From positions 42,440,707 through 42,504,706 of the forward strand of contig OZ024736.1 of the NCBI GenBank assembly GCA_964016875.1: a stretch of 64,000 nucleotides of DNA, written 5' to 3'. The stretch is from Fallopia convolvulus. Lineage: Eukaryota > Streptophyta > Magnoliopsida > Caryophyllales > Polygonaceae. Shown in pieces: positions 46,601 through 57,951 of this stretch. The position numbers and the translations under genes were made by a program. Numbering within the stretch: the stretch's first letter is position 1; each line of letters begins with the position of its first letter. The notes below the pieces were generated by a model. The model was given only the letters and a program-made list of their open reading frames with translations, had not been told where the DNA came from and did no database searches.

Positions 46601-47420
46601 TTGTACTCGGCGCTTTCAAGCAAATTGGGCCTGGCTTTTGCTCGTTCGGAAAACATCATGTTTAAATGGGCCCATTGACCGATCTAAGACTAGGCCCAAA
46701 TAATAATCGGAGAGCTAGCTACCGTGTCATTACTGATTTTTCATAATGAAATTGTCAACTAGGGATCACATAACACATACATAACACATTACACAACTGT
46801 AGATTCTTCAGCATGTAGCAAGCATTTCTTGCAAATCTTCATGATAAGTTAGTCCTTAGCGGGTACATTAGTAGCTAGATTATACAATTAATCAAAACAT
46901 TTATCCTAATATCTTGAGAATCGACAACCTGGATTTGTAGCACTTGGACGTCTCTTAGCCACTCCACTTTTCTTGTGGTCACGCAGTTTTATTAACTAGT
47001 CCATCGCTAATTCTCGATTTGGCCAATGAAACAGTTAACAAATAATCGATGTCTGGCTTATTAATTTAGGTGGAGAGTTTAATTAAATCACAACGCTTGC
47101 ACGTCGTTTTCTGGTGCTAAGATGATCGATCGACGATCGATTACCGGTAAAGAGCTGATATTGGCCCTGCTTAATTAATTGCTCTATATATCTACTACTG
47201 TTTGACTTTGACCGGATTTTGTGACAACGCTTTAACTAGATTTTTCAATTGTGTTTATTGCGTTCAGCCAGAGAACATGCATGTGTTCAATCAGTTCATT
47301 TCATAAGCACCAATACTGAAGATAAATTGTCAAATTAATTTACAGTACTATACTTGCAAGTTTTTGACGTCTTCGATCATCACATGTTTACAATTTTTTG
47401 TAAAAGTACAGGTGCATTTA
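46601..47420. other. Intergenic region
   Basis: No supported gene or repeat. Confidence 0.5.
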
Positions 47421-47721
47421 GGACTCGTTTGGTATTTGTTGAGGAAAGGAAATGGTTAAGCGCATGAATCTAGACTATTTTTAATTTATAGTTCATTGAT
47501 CAAAATGGTAACCATTACCCATCCTCCTTCATTTTTTATGTAAAATTTGAGATAATGCTCCCCACCCCCTTAACATGAGATAACCATATCACCTATTCTC
47601 CTCTAACTATTACCCCCTTCCCTCATTTTTCTTGCCAAAAAGAGAAAATCATTATCATTTTACATACAAATTTGTTTCCTTTTCTCTTTCCTTTCCTCCT
47701 TGTTATACCAAACGGGGGCTC
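47421..47721. mobile_element. Small MITE-like element, about 300 bp
   Basis: The left end GGACTCGTTTGGTATTTGTTG and the inverted right end GAGCCCCCGTTTGGTATAACA form imperfect terminal inverted repeats with the CGTTTGGTA core common in plant MITEs. Purine-rich subterminal sequences also pair. A clear target duplication was not found. Confidence 0.45.
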
Positions 47722-49636
47722 AGTAAAATTTAACATGCGCGCATTTAGAAAAAGCTAGTAATTAATGACCTTAATTAATTAGCTTGTGTTCATAGGCCTA
47801 AGAAAACTTGTCAAGTCTACAGATATACTAATAAAGCACATGCATCAGAATTATTAGCCAACGAAGAGAGGATTAGGAAAGACTAGATTGAAGATTTTAA
47901 TGTTCACACAGTGCACATGCATCGCTCTCCTAAGCAATGCAAGTAGTACATAGACTATAGAGTACCACATCTGACTTTAAAACTTTCATCACCTCACATG
48001 CATGGGAGCTGCTCTTTCTCTTTAAAATTCTATAGGAATCTAACAAAGCACAAGAGAACAGCCCTCTTGTTCAATAATACCAATGAAGAGGCCACAGACT
48101 AGGCTAAAATAAGTCCTACAACCTTTTGTCATACATCAAAAGTCAATGTTATACGCTACCCATGCCTCAACTTTTTGGATAATTTAATAATTCAAATTTA
48201 ATTATCCAGTTATCGAAATTTTTTACCAATACCACTATATTCCTACATGCGGTTGATTGGTATTGTACTAATGTTCATGTCTCCATATGATTTCACATAT
48301 TCCATTAATTTATATCCCTACTTTTGTACCCTCTTAACTAGATCTTTTAACCTAAAGTTTGGAAGTAATATTAGACGTTCGGTGGATTTGGATATTTTCA
48401 AAGGTTAGGGTTGTTGCATTTCTGGCTAGTTTATGGATTGTTTCATCCCGGTTCAAATTTGGTAGATCGAGTTCGTTAGAAACTCTATGCGTAAAGTTTT
48501 AAAATCCTATAGTAATTTGGTAAACCCAAAGAAAAAAATTAAGAGAAAAAAAAATTAAAGTATATCTAGTGAGAGAAATATCTCATCTTAATCATCGATT
48601 TTTTATTGAACGGTTGTGATATTTTTAACTACCCATAGAGTTAAATTGCAATTTTACTGAAGCACATCTGTTTCCTCTCTATCATTTTGGGTTTCAATTT
48701 GTTTCTTTTTAAGTGTTTTTTTAAATGAGTTTCTTTTTTAGTATTGGTAAGTTGAAAATTTCTAGACACAGTTTCCAAAATTTTATGATAGCCTAGGCCA
48801 TACATTGACAAGTCTATAGCCATAAACTTTGTATTTCTTTTTTACCTTTGGTCAAAATTCAGCGCGCATCATTGTCTTGGCACTCTTGTGATGCACATGG
48901 GGAATCTATTTATGGCAGTTTAAATTAAAAAAACCTCATAATCACAGCCTTCAAACTTTTGAGGATCATTAGTAGAGTAGGTAGGTAGTTCAAACTCCAT
49001 AATAAGCATTTTTTAATCAAAAATATTAATTTTTAAATAATTCATTAAGTTTCAGTATCTTATGATTTATGACCAGTAAGCTCCTGCTGTAAAGGCCTTT
49101 TCTTCAACAAAAATTCCAATCCTAATGGTGAAGCAACAGTGCAACACCAATGAACATGGGCAAAGGTAGCTGCTCATCTGGGTATTCCTTTAGACACAAT
49201 ACATCTTGTTATATAAATTAGCCAGCACCAATGGTGTGAAAGATTTCATAATGCTTGTCAAAATTGATTCAGCATTCAGCATGACCCTGGTGCCTAAAAT
49301 ATGAAGATCCCTTAGTTTTTGACATTTATAAAGTGATATTATGTTTTCTTCTGTGCCTAAAGAAGACAATATGACCTTGGAAAGGTGAAATTTTGGCAAT
49401 TTCATACATTTACATTATATAGCCCTCTGTTCACGTAAGAGTTGCACTACAAAACTTATCATTACGAAGAAAAAAAAAAAATAACATTGTTCTCATTTTC
49501 CAACTTACACTGAGGAAACAGGAACAACATCAGACTTTTTTTTTCTGTTAAAAATATTACTCAGAAGCATAAAATCAGCAATCAAGCACAACATAAAACA
49601 AGAATAGTTCATAACAAACAGATCAAAACATCATGT
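47722..49636. other. Intergenic region
   Basis: No supported gene. The last few hundred bases are probably 3' untranslated and downstream sequence of the minus-strand gene ending at 49637. Confidence 0.5.
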
Positions 49637-51842
49637 CTAGGTTCCCCCATCATTGTCATCATCAATCTGATCACCTGAATCAACACTAGACGTTTTCGAA
49701 TCTCCTAATTCAGGCGGCGATTGTGGCCTTGAACAATTTTCACCCTGGATTGATTTATGATCATTTCTCCCACCTTGTGAAATAACATTTGCTTTTCTGT
49801 TGTTATTGCTCATTGTGAAGTCCCATTCTAACCCATCTGAAGTTTTCCTCAGAAGACAAATATTTTCCCATTGAATCTTCTCACAAAGTGACCGCCTTCC
49901 TTTAAACACTTCATCTACCGACCCCCTCCTTGAATCCGCTCCATTACCCTCATTTGCAAAGCTCCATTTATAGCTTTTGCTAAGATTATCCATATTCAAC
50001 TCAATCGAATGCAGCTCACTCTCACCCGAATCGTCTCCATTACTAATCCTCGCTTTCTCTCCAAGGTAAGATTCAAGCTCGCTCCTCATCCTCTCAAGTG
50101 CTGCATTCTTCTCCTCAAACTCGTATCTTGCATCTGCCAACTTCATCTGAACTCTCTCTTCCCTCAACACATCAGCAAGCTGAAGCATTTGCCTTTCTCT
50201 CTCGGTCTCTTCTATTACTTTATCACACTCTCTCTTCATTTCCTCCACCTCAGTTCTATCGACGTCTCCCATTCCTCTTGCCAGCTCATCACACGTCTTC
50301 TCTAAAATCTCCCTAGCCCTTCTCTCACAACCGAGGTCCTCAACCGCTTTGTTCAATTCCGCCTTGGTGTCAGCCAATTCTCGGCCTAATGTTTTGTTCA
50401 ATCTCTCGGCTTGTCTCCTCAGCTTTTTCTCAATTTCCAGCTCCCTTGAAACTGCATTGGAAATCCGTTCTTGCTCTTTGCTCTTCCATGCTGCCTTCTC
50501 ACAAGCGAATTGTTTCAATAAGGACTCAATATCTTTCCGGGTGTACCTCTTTTCATGCATTAAGTGGTCCACTTGGTGCCTGGCTCTATCAATCTCAACT
50601 TTTAATGCTGAAACAAGGGTTAAATTCGACGAATTCTGATTCTCTTGGCTCCATAATCTGAATAACACCTTGACAAGCTCCTTTGATGTTGTGAGGCTAT
50701 TGCTCACATCCTTTAATCGGGACGCCATTGTGGGACCCATTTCCACAGCACCGTGGTGGCTTGAAACCTGCATAGAAGCTAAGCTCAGATCAAAAAGAAT
50801 TGTTCTTTGTATTTTTCAATTCTCAGTATGAAAAAAGTTTAAGGTAGAAGGTGATTTTTTCCATCCTAAGGTAGGGAGAGCCTTTTCAAGACACCATAAG
50901 GAACTCTGATCAGTGATTAGGGGGAATTGAACTCGAGATGGATTAAATCAGAAGTCTATAAACTTAAGTGATAGGCCAAGAATTGCTCTTTTAGGCTTCT
51001 TTATCAATGAAAAGGACTAGCAAGTTAAGCACATAACATTTGTGGTCCCAGAAAAGCCCAGGTTTTCAAAATTAGCCATGGATTAAAGATGTACTTCAAA
51101 AGGCACCGCCTTGACCACATTTCAAAAGCAAACAAAAACAAATATCCTAAAAGGAGATCGCTCAAGTGAGAACACCAATTCTATCACAGCAATTTACAGG
51201 CGCAAAATGCAACAGAAAAGATGAAAAGTAAATAAAAAGGGAGTTACTACTTACTACATTCATGGAGGGTAAGAACAAAATTTACCTTCACTGAGGCACT
51301 ATGATGAGCAGAATCCTCGCCTTCTCCAACATACTCAATTAGCTGAAGCTTCTCAGATGATCTTCTCCGGCGCCCGGATTGCTTAGATCCATCCTTCTTC
51401 AAAATCCAAAAAGCAAAACAAAACAACCATAAATCTAAACTCATAAAAAACATGAAATGTAAGAGAACTGAATAAAAGATTTCACCTTGCAAAGAGGGCT
51501 GCGAGAATGATCCGACGGACGAGCATGTGCGCCTTTGAAATTCTCCTTCTCTTCTTCTCCGCCGCCATTAAAATCCCACAGAGTTGCAGCCAGTCTCCTT
51601 GCTGACGTCTGCGTTTCTTTCCCCTTATCTCCATGCTTTGCCACAGAGGGAGATCTCAAATCCATCTTCCAAATGGGAATTGGAGTGCTTGAATTCGCTC
51701 TCTTCGCCACCAGAATTGCCCGCTTAAGCCTGTAATTCTTCACCAAAGAAGAAGAGTTTGCAGAGGAAGAAGAAGAAGAGGAAACCCTTTTCCTGATTTT
51801 GCAATAGCCACTGGTTTTTCTCTCTACATTCCTTCTTGGCAT
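49637..51842 (-). CDS. Coiled-coil protein, At5g41620/BRANCHLESS TRICHOME-like, 532 aa
   Basis: Three coding exons on the minus strand: 51842-51486, 51396-51286 and 50767-49637, which keep frame and total 532 residues. The N terminus is basic and Ser-rich (MPRRNVERKTSGYCKIRKR), followed by RRLAATLWDFN, a motif I recall from this family. Residues about 205-405 form a long Glu/Lys/Arg-rich coiled coil with heptads, and the C terminus is polar and acidic. Relatives are annotated as USO1-like or myosin-like; BLT, a related coiled-coil protein, acts in trichome branching with cytoskeletal partners. Function here is unproven. The exon 2 acceptor is GAAGAAG, so two acceptors 3 nt apart are possible. 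Confidence 0.88.
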
Positions 51843-54800
51843 TGTCCGAAACCCGAATCGAGTGTGAACAGGGGGACACCCAGTTGGGAGGAAGAAAATG
51901 GGTGGAAATTAGGTTGAAATTGAAAGGTGGGTAGAGTGGTAATTGGGTGTAATAAATGGGTTATTATGATGATCATAGCCCGTTGAATGATTTCCCTCTT
52001 CCGAGTACAATTGTACAACAAGTTGAAGTAACGTGATTGTTGTTGAGACTCTCTCTGGTCTTTGTTCTGAGCAGATGGAAAAAAGTATTCAAAAAAGAAG
52101 GAGAAGAAAAGGAAGATCGGTTTCAGAAGCCTAGATTTTGCTAAAAGAGAAACTGAATTGAGTTTTTTGGACCCTACATTTGTCTGTACACCACCAGAAA
52201 GCTTTGAAAGTATGGGGGAGAGGGAAGGAAGAAAGAAGAGAGGAAGGGGAAATTAAATGCGTGCTTTTCGATATGTTTGTAGTTGATTATGTATGTATGG
52301 GTTGGGGATTTGTTTGAGTTCGTTCAATTTTGAAGTATTGCTTTCGGTTTTGGGTGATGCCTTAAGAAGGAAGAAGAGGAAAAAGAGGAAACGTGGGAAA
52401 GAAGGGGAAGAGAGAGTCGGTATTCATTTACACCATTGCATGTGGAGAAGGCCAGCTATTATGTATGAATTCTGAAATGGAGGAGTAGACTCCGTATTTC
52501 GGTGGATAAAATTGGGGAGATTTTGAAGAATATGAAAATTCCGGGGCTGCATGGGAAAGATCACAGGCTTTATTTTAGATTAAATGGGGCTAAATTTTAC
52601 ATTTAACATTTTTTTTACATGTTTCATGATGGTTTTGCAAGTAAAGTTGATTTCATATAGGTGGGTTATTTTTTTTTTTTCCACAAGCAAGAGATACATT
52701 TCTATGAAATTCAAAAACAAAAAAGTCAAAATTTGACCATCTCTATTCAGGATCCGACTCTAGTTTCAAAGTAGTATTTTAAGGTGCCACATCCCCAATT
52801 GGGTACTCCGATTTGTCTCCAAATTTCAATAAAACCTCGTCTATTAATTTATTTCCCCTTATTCGACCGGAAAAGAATCTGCATGATAAATTAATTACCA
52901 TATATGTAATTAAAGCAAAAATCTCTGAAGAATAATTGGGATGGGATCCAATCCAAAGATGGAAGGAAGATCACGAAACTTTAATCCTTGTTACCTTGTA
53001 CATATATCCCACCACAATATGAAAGAAAGTTGTCAGTAAGAGATGGGAATGGAAGGGTGCATATCTATAATGTGTTGGCCGATTAATCATACTTGTACTC
53101 TTGACCTAAGGGAAAAAATAATCATGCTTGTAATAGAGGGGATTCATGCTTCTTGTATTATATACTCCATATGCAATATACATGAATATCTACATGTCAA
53201 ATCAATGACTATTATAAAATGATAAAATATTTGACTCCAAATTAGTTAATTTTGTCCCTTGATTCAGTTTTCTTGTAGTATTTTGGAAATATTCTCGAAA
53301 TCTTGGTCCCAAAGTGGAATTACAGCAAGTATCAAAACCGAAGCTATTTATAAGGATATGTATATCTATAAATACTTTCGTGTTATCACTACAAGTAAAA
53401 TTGCATTGGCTTCTTGTATCATTGTCACAATTTTGTTACAAGAATTAAAAAGAAGAATGAAAATATGGAAAAGAAAAAGGCGTAGAAAAGCCGAGGAAAA
53501 AGTGCCACCCTTCATTTTTTTCTTCTTCTTGTTTGTTTCCTGTGTTTTTCATTTCAAACTTTTTCAATTTTCTTACTTTCGAATAAAATGTTCCCGGCCA
53601 CACTACACAGTGAATTAGTAATAAAAGACGAGTTTTGTGTTTGTTGTGAGAATTTGAATTTTTCTCAACATTACTTGTTACTCTTTTTTTTTTTTATCTC
53701 TAGCTCGGTTCGATTAGTTGGGGCTAATTTACGTCCGAACCGGATATTGCAGAGATCCATTGCTGAGGACGACCTTTCAAATTCAATTTTTTTCCATACA
53801 CGCAGCCTACCACCTCATCCCACTAGATCAATTGGTTATTGATTTACTTGTTATTCTCTGTATATTCTACATACTAAGTCACTCTTATCTTAAAATGTCA
53901 AGCATGTTATAGTAAGACTGATGAGTGGCGAAACACAATAAAAATGAGTAGCAAGTGTCAACAGTATAAGGGATTTTGATAGGTTGTAACATTTGTGTGT
54001 AACTTTTTGGAAATTGGAACAGTGAAATCGCAATTTCTATATATAAACTTAGATTTCAGACGGTTGGCAAACTTTTGTGATGTCCAATCTTATAAACCCT
54101 AGTTTTAATGTGAGTGTGGCACCCTTATCTCCGACCCCTAGTCCCCTGGGCCATATGCCTGTGGCCTCATCTTATGTGCTAGCTAGCTTTCTTGTCCTTG
54201 TCTGCACACACAATATACATGCCAATACTGAATTATTCAAATGCTTGATCCTGTCACTAGATATATTAGCTTAATTTGATAATATAATCACTCACAAAAT
54301 CATGTTTCAGACCAAATATTAGAAATGTTTCCTCAAATTTTCAATCTTTTATAGGGTTTATTGTTTTTATTTGGTTTATCTATTTATAAAACCCCGTTTA
54401 TATATACAACTTTAGTATAGAAAAAAATATATATATCCATCACATATTGTAGGAAAAGCAAAGCTAATTGCCTTATCAATAACAACGTACTTTGAGCCTT
54501 TGGCTACCTTTTTTTTTATCTTTGAATTGAAACGCTGCACTTTCTCTTATTTTGTTGAAGAAATTTAAATGAATATATGAATGGTTGATAATTGGTCTTA
54601 TAAGTATGCTTAAAGCCAAAAGAGGCATCAATTTTTAGGATGATTTTTGGGCATACCGCATACATATATTGTCTTCGTTACATGTCGCTGTACGTAGTGT
54701 ATAGTTCTTCTGGTGGTCCTTCTGGGTATTTGTCAGATTACATTAATTTTCTTGACAAATGATACCTCTCCCACCTTCAAAAGAAACAAACTTTAAAAAT

Positions 54801-56277
54801 GGCATGCAGAAACAGAGATTGCCTTTGCATCTAGTTTGTCAAAAAAAATGGAGTTATCCATCCATACATTCTTTTGCTTTCCATACTTCTTTTACATTTA
54901 CTGGTTAAGAAAACTGCACTCTACTGTTTCTCATTCTTTTTTCCTTTTTGTGCTATTGACTTACTGGGATGATTTGGGATTGGCCACTATCTTATAACTA
55001 TTTCACTGCTGAATCAATGCGTACCTCCACGTTCAGAAAACCATGGAATCTGGATATTTATCATGCAATTACAGTGGTAAACTGAGATAGTGAGAAGGTG
55101 GAATCTAGTTAAATTTATCTAGGTTTTGGCTATTAGGAGTTTAGGACCAAACTACATTCTCAACTGCCATTGCATTATTTGGAAGATTACTATTTTGTAT
55201 TGCATACAGATTTCCTATATATCATATATGAATAGGAGCGAGGGATGTAATTATTTACAAGTCAGAAAAAAGTAAAGTTTTGGCAATGATTTACCAAGAA
55301 CTCATTTCTTCTTTTTGTTCCAACCAAACAGAGCAATTAAAAAAAAATTCTAGGTAAGTATGTAGTCAGTCAGTCAGTCCATTGCGACTCATGGTCGCAC
55401 AGGTCAGAGCTACAGAATAACCACCACCCTCAGTAGATTCCTTTTCATCTCAGAATTCTCAATTTCGTCTGGAATCTTGCATTCATCCCATTTATAACAG
55501 ATTTTAGCACATTAATTTGATAAAGTTTAATCATTTAAAAACCAAGAAACTTTTGACTTTCAATCATGCATACAGAGAGACAAACCAAAAAAGAATTCCA
55601 ACCACCAAAAAAATTGAATGTTTTTACGGGCCAGCTAGGCGCAAGGGAGATACCAATCAACAGAAACTTTTGACTTTTGATTCTAAAGGCTATTCGATTC
55701 ATCAAAACAACCTAATCAGTGAGACAAGCCTGTATCCATATAGACTGAAGGGACTTCAGTAAAGCCAGCAAATATTACAAATTTTCAAGGTTGTGATGAT
55801 CAACCTCAAAATGAGGTTATAACTCAGGTTTAGGCATTTGGCAACACCCAACTGGATAAGATTATGAGAATAAGACCACAACAAAATTATTTAATACAAA
55901 TGTGTAAGATAATGTAGCCTCTTACAAAAGAAAGTACACATCAACTCACTCAACACATTGTAGTTGTATTGTTGTACATGCTCAACTAAGGATTTATAAA
56001 TATGAAGTTATAAACAAAATGATTATGATGGCACTAGGCTCATATCGACTTGTACATATACAGTCTTGAGTCTTCTCATCCAAAAGAGAAGGGCACTTTT
56101 CCAGTGACGATTTTTGTTGATTCACTTGAAGTTCTGAATCTCTATAAAAACAAATCCAGTAAAGATGCTTGAGCTTATTATGTGTGTTGTTTCAATGAAC
56201 TTGAGGGTTTAAAATTTCTCAACTTTGTAAAACCATGATGACAAGTGAATTTAAGTAGAGAAGGTAGAATACCTATC
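51843..56277. other. Long intergenic region
   Basis: About 4.4 kb. The first few hundred bases are the promoter and leader of the coiled-coil gene. The rest is AT-rich with short low-complexity runs (for example the GTCA repeat near 55366-55378). No gene or transposon could be supported. Confidence 0.5.
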
Positions 56278-56824
56278 TCAGCCACCAATGTGTATCATAG
56301 GCCTATTGGCCGTTTTCGCAATGTCAAACATTCCAGCATGAGCAGCCTTTTTCCGCTTCACTGCACTTCCAATTATTTCAGCTAACTTGCTATCACTGGC
56401 ACCTGTTTCACGAAGAGGGTCTCTAAGGCTAACCTCTGACGGGCCAAAGAGACAAACCTTAAAATTCCCATCAGCTAATAGCCTCAATCTGTTGCAACCG
56501 CCACAGAAATGCTCTGTCATAGACGTTATGAAAGAGACAGTTCCAAGATGCCCATCGATCTTGAAGTTCTTGGCCGTCTCAGTGGGATGATCATCGAGTC
56601 TTACTAAACTTGGAAACTTCTCAACAACTCTCTGCAACATTTCCACGTAAGACACGAGTTTCTTGGCGTTCCAAACGTTTCCATCAAAAGGCATGAACTC
56701 GATAAATCTGATATTAATCGGCTTCTCACGCGTCAGCTCAACAAAATCACAGATTTCATCCTCGTTGAAACCACGCATAACGACGCAATTGACTTTGACC
56801 GGATTGTAACCAAGATCAATAGCC
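56278..56824 (-). pseudogene. CNX2: CNX2 (GTP 3',8-cyclase), 5'-truncated C-terminal part
   Basis: CNX2 (bacterial MoaA) performs the first step of molybdenum cofactor synthesis in mitochondria, converting GTP with two [4Fe-4S] clusters. Here only the C-terminal half is present: about 182 codons from AIDLGYNPVKVN to the terminal Gly-Gly that MoaA-type enzymes need. The C-terminal cluster motif CGGCNRLRLLADGNFKVC (C-X2-C-X13-C) is intact. The N-terminal radical SAM CX3CX2C motif and barrel are absent, and no upstream exon is visible before the repeats at 56984 and RuvB-like 1. The open frame upstream begins with GTG, not ATG. No intron interrupts the segment, so it may be a terminal exon fragment or a retrocopy. 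Confidence 0.85.
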
Positions 56825-56983
56825 GGCTCATTTTTTCCAACCGTCACGTAATTAAGCGTGAGTTTTAATTTAATTCATTGTATACAAGTTTTTTTTTGCT
56901 GTATATATGCACAAATCAATTGAGAATATGTTTACGAATTCTACACGTATTAAAACTACATTATGTCCCCAATAAATTAAGAA

Positions 56984-57109
56984 GCCCGTGTAGCTCAATA
57001 GTAGAGCGCATATATTTAATTGGTAATTATACCACCACTCTACATGAGTGGTCAGCATTCACAACTTGAGTTGCATATGAGGTTGTGGGTTCGATCCCCA
57101 CCATGGGCA
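56984..57109 (+). tRNA. tRNA-like gene with about 55 extra bases in the anticodon region
   Basis: A 7-bp acceptor stem (GCCCGTG at 56984-56990 with CATGGGC at 57102-57108, one G-T pair) encloses a D arm GCTC-AATAGTA-GAGC and a canonical T arm GTGGG-TTCGATC-CCCAC. A T11 run at 57110-57120 follows, a Pol III terminator. Between D and T arms lie about 75 bases instead of about 25. CATAT and ATATG could form an anticodon stem around an inserted or intron-like segment. Plant nuclear tRNA introns are known only in Tyr and elongator Met genes and are short, so this is more probably a pseudo-tRNA or a tRNA-derived repeat. Confidence 0.5.
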
Positions 57110-57153
57110 TTTTTTTTTTTATTTGGTATGATGCCAAAGTACTACTTGACTAG

Positions 57154-57345
57154 ACTGGAGCCCCCGTAAACGGTAAACGGGTGAGAACCGATTTACTAAC
57201 CAATTCTAAGAAAGAAGACTGGAGCCCCCGTAAACGGTAAACGGGTGAGAACCGGTTTACTAACCAATTCTAAGAAAGAAGACTGGAGCCCCCATAAACG
57301 GTAAACGGGTGAGAACCGGTTTACTAACCAATTCTAAGAAAGAAG
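57154..57345. repeat. 64-bp tandem repeat, three units, plus a fourth displaced unit
   Basis: Unit starts at 57154, 57218 and 57282 give a period of exactly 64 bp with one or two substitutions per unit. Each unit holds CCCCCGTAAACGGTAAACGGG. A fourth unit begins near 57377, after a 31-bp segment GGCAAACCTCCACCCTGGAG... that is repeated again at 57439. Confidence 0.92.
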
Positions 57346-57560
57346 GGCAAACCTCCACCCTGGAGGCTCGAACCTGACTGCCCCCGTAAACGGTAAACGG
57401 GTGAGAACCGGTTTACTAACCAATTCTAAGAAAAAAGGGCAAACCTCCACCCTAGAGGCTCGAACCTGAGACCTCTTACACATGAACAAGAATAAGAACT
57501 CTTACACATGAACAAGAATAAGAGGCTCAACCATTGAGCTATGTGCACATGGGCATTCAT
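57346..57560 (-). mobile_element. tRNA-derived SINE-like sequence containing the tandem units
   Basis: On the minus strand CATAGCTCAATGGTTGAGCC (near 57522-57541) resembles a Pol III A box and AGGTTCGAGCCTCTA (near 57452-57466) a B box, as in the head of a tRNA-derived SINE. An ACATGAACAAGAATAAGA phrase is duplicated between the boxes (57481 and 57506). The 64-bp units lie on the 3' side in this orientation, suggesting amplification of the SINE body. No target duplication was found. Confidence 0.45.
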
Positions 57561-57951
57561 TTTTGTCCCCATCTTCTTAGGCTTGCATCAAATTAGAGCA
57601 AAAATTGGGATAATTATCAGCTGACACACTTGACTAGCCCCGGCCAACAACATTTGACTGAAAAAGGGCTCAACAATCACGACCAATTAAACAACAAGCT
57701 TCTTAGCTGAAAAACAGGCTTAAAAAGAAAAATCATTCTTCCAATCACCTTTTTAATTCTGTCAAAGTGTCTACATCTATCAAAATCGAGAACCAGTTAT
57801 CTCAATTAAGAACAACCTGAAAAACTACTCCGGATTGCACATCTGATTCCCACCCATTCACCATCATTACAGACATCAGATTTCTTCCCACACGCAAAGC
57901 TTGGAAAACAGCGGTGTAGAAAGAGTGATTTCGGATGTTGAAATTATGATT
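57561..57951. other. Spacer, probable 3' untranslated region of RuvB-like 1
   Basis: No gene supported. Confidence 0.4.

Noticed and set aside
50009..50661. Plus-strand ORFs of 72-98 aa over the coiled-coil gene
   Set aside because: They are shadows of the minus-strand coiled-coil exon.
53259..53842. ORFs of 84-119 aa
   Set aside because: AT-rich, low complexity, overlapping each other, no domain or splice context.
57154..57480. CRISPR array
   Set aside because: The repeats are adjacent 64-bp tandem units without unique spacers, in a plant nuclear context.
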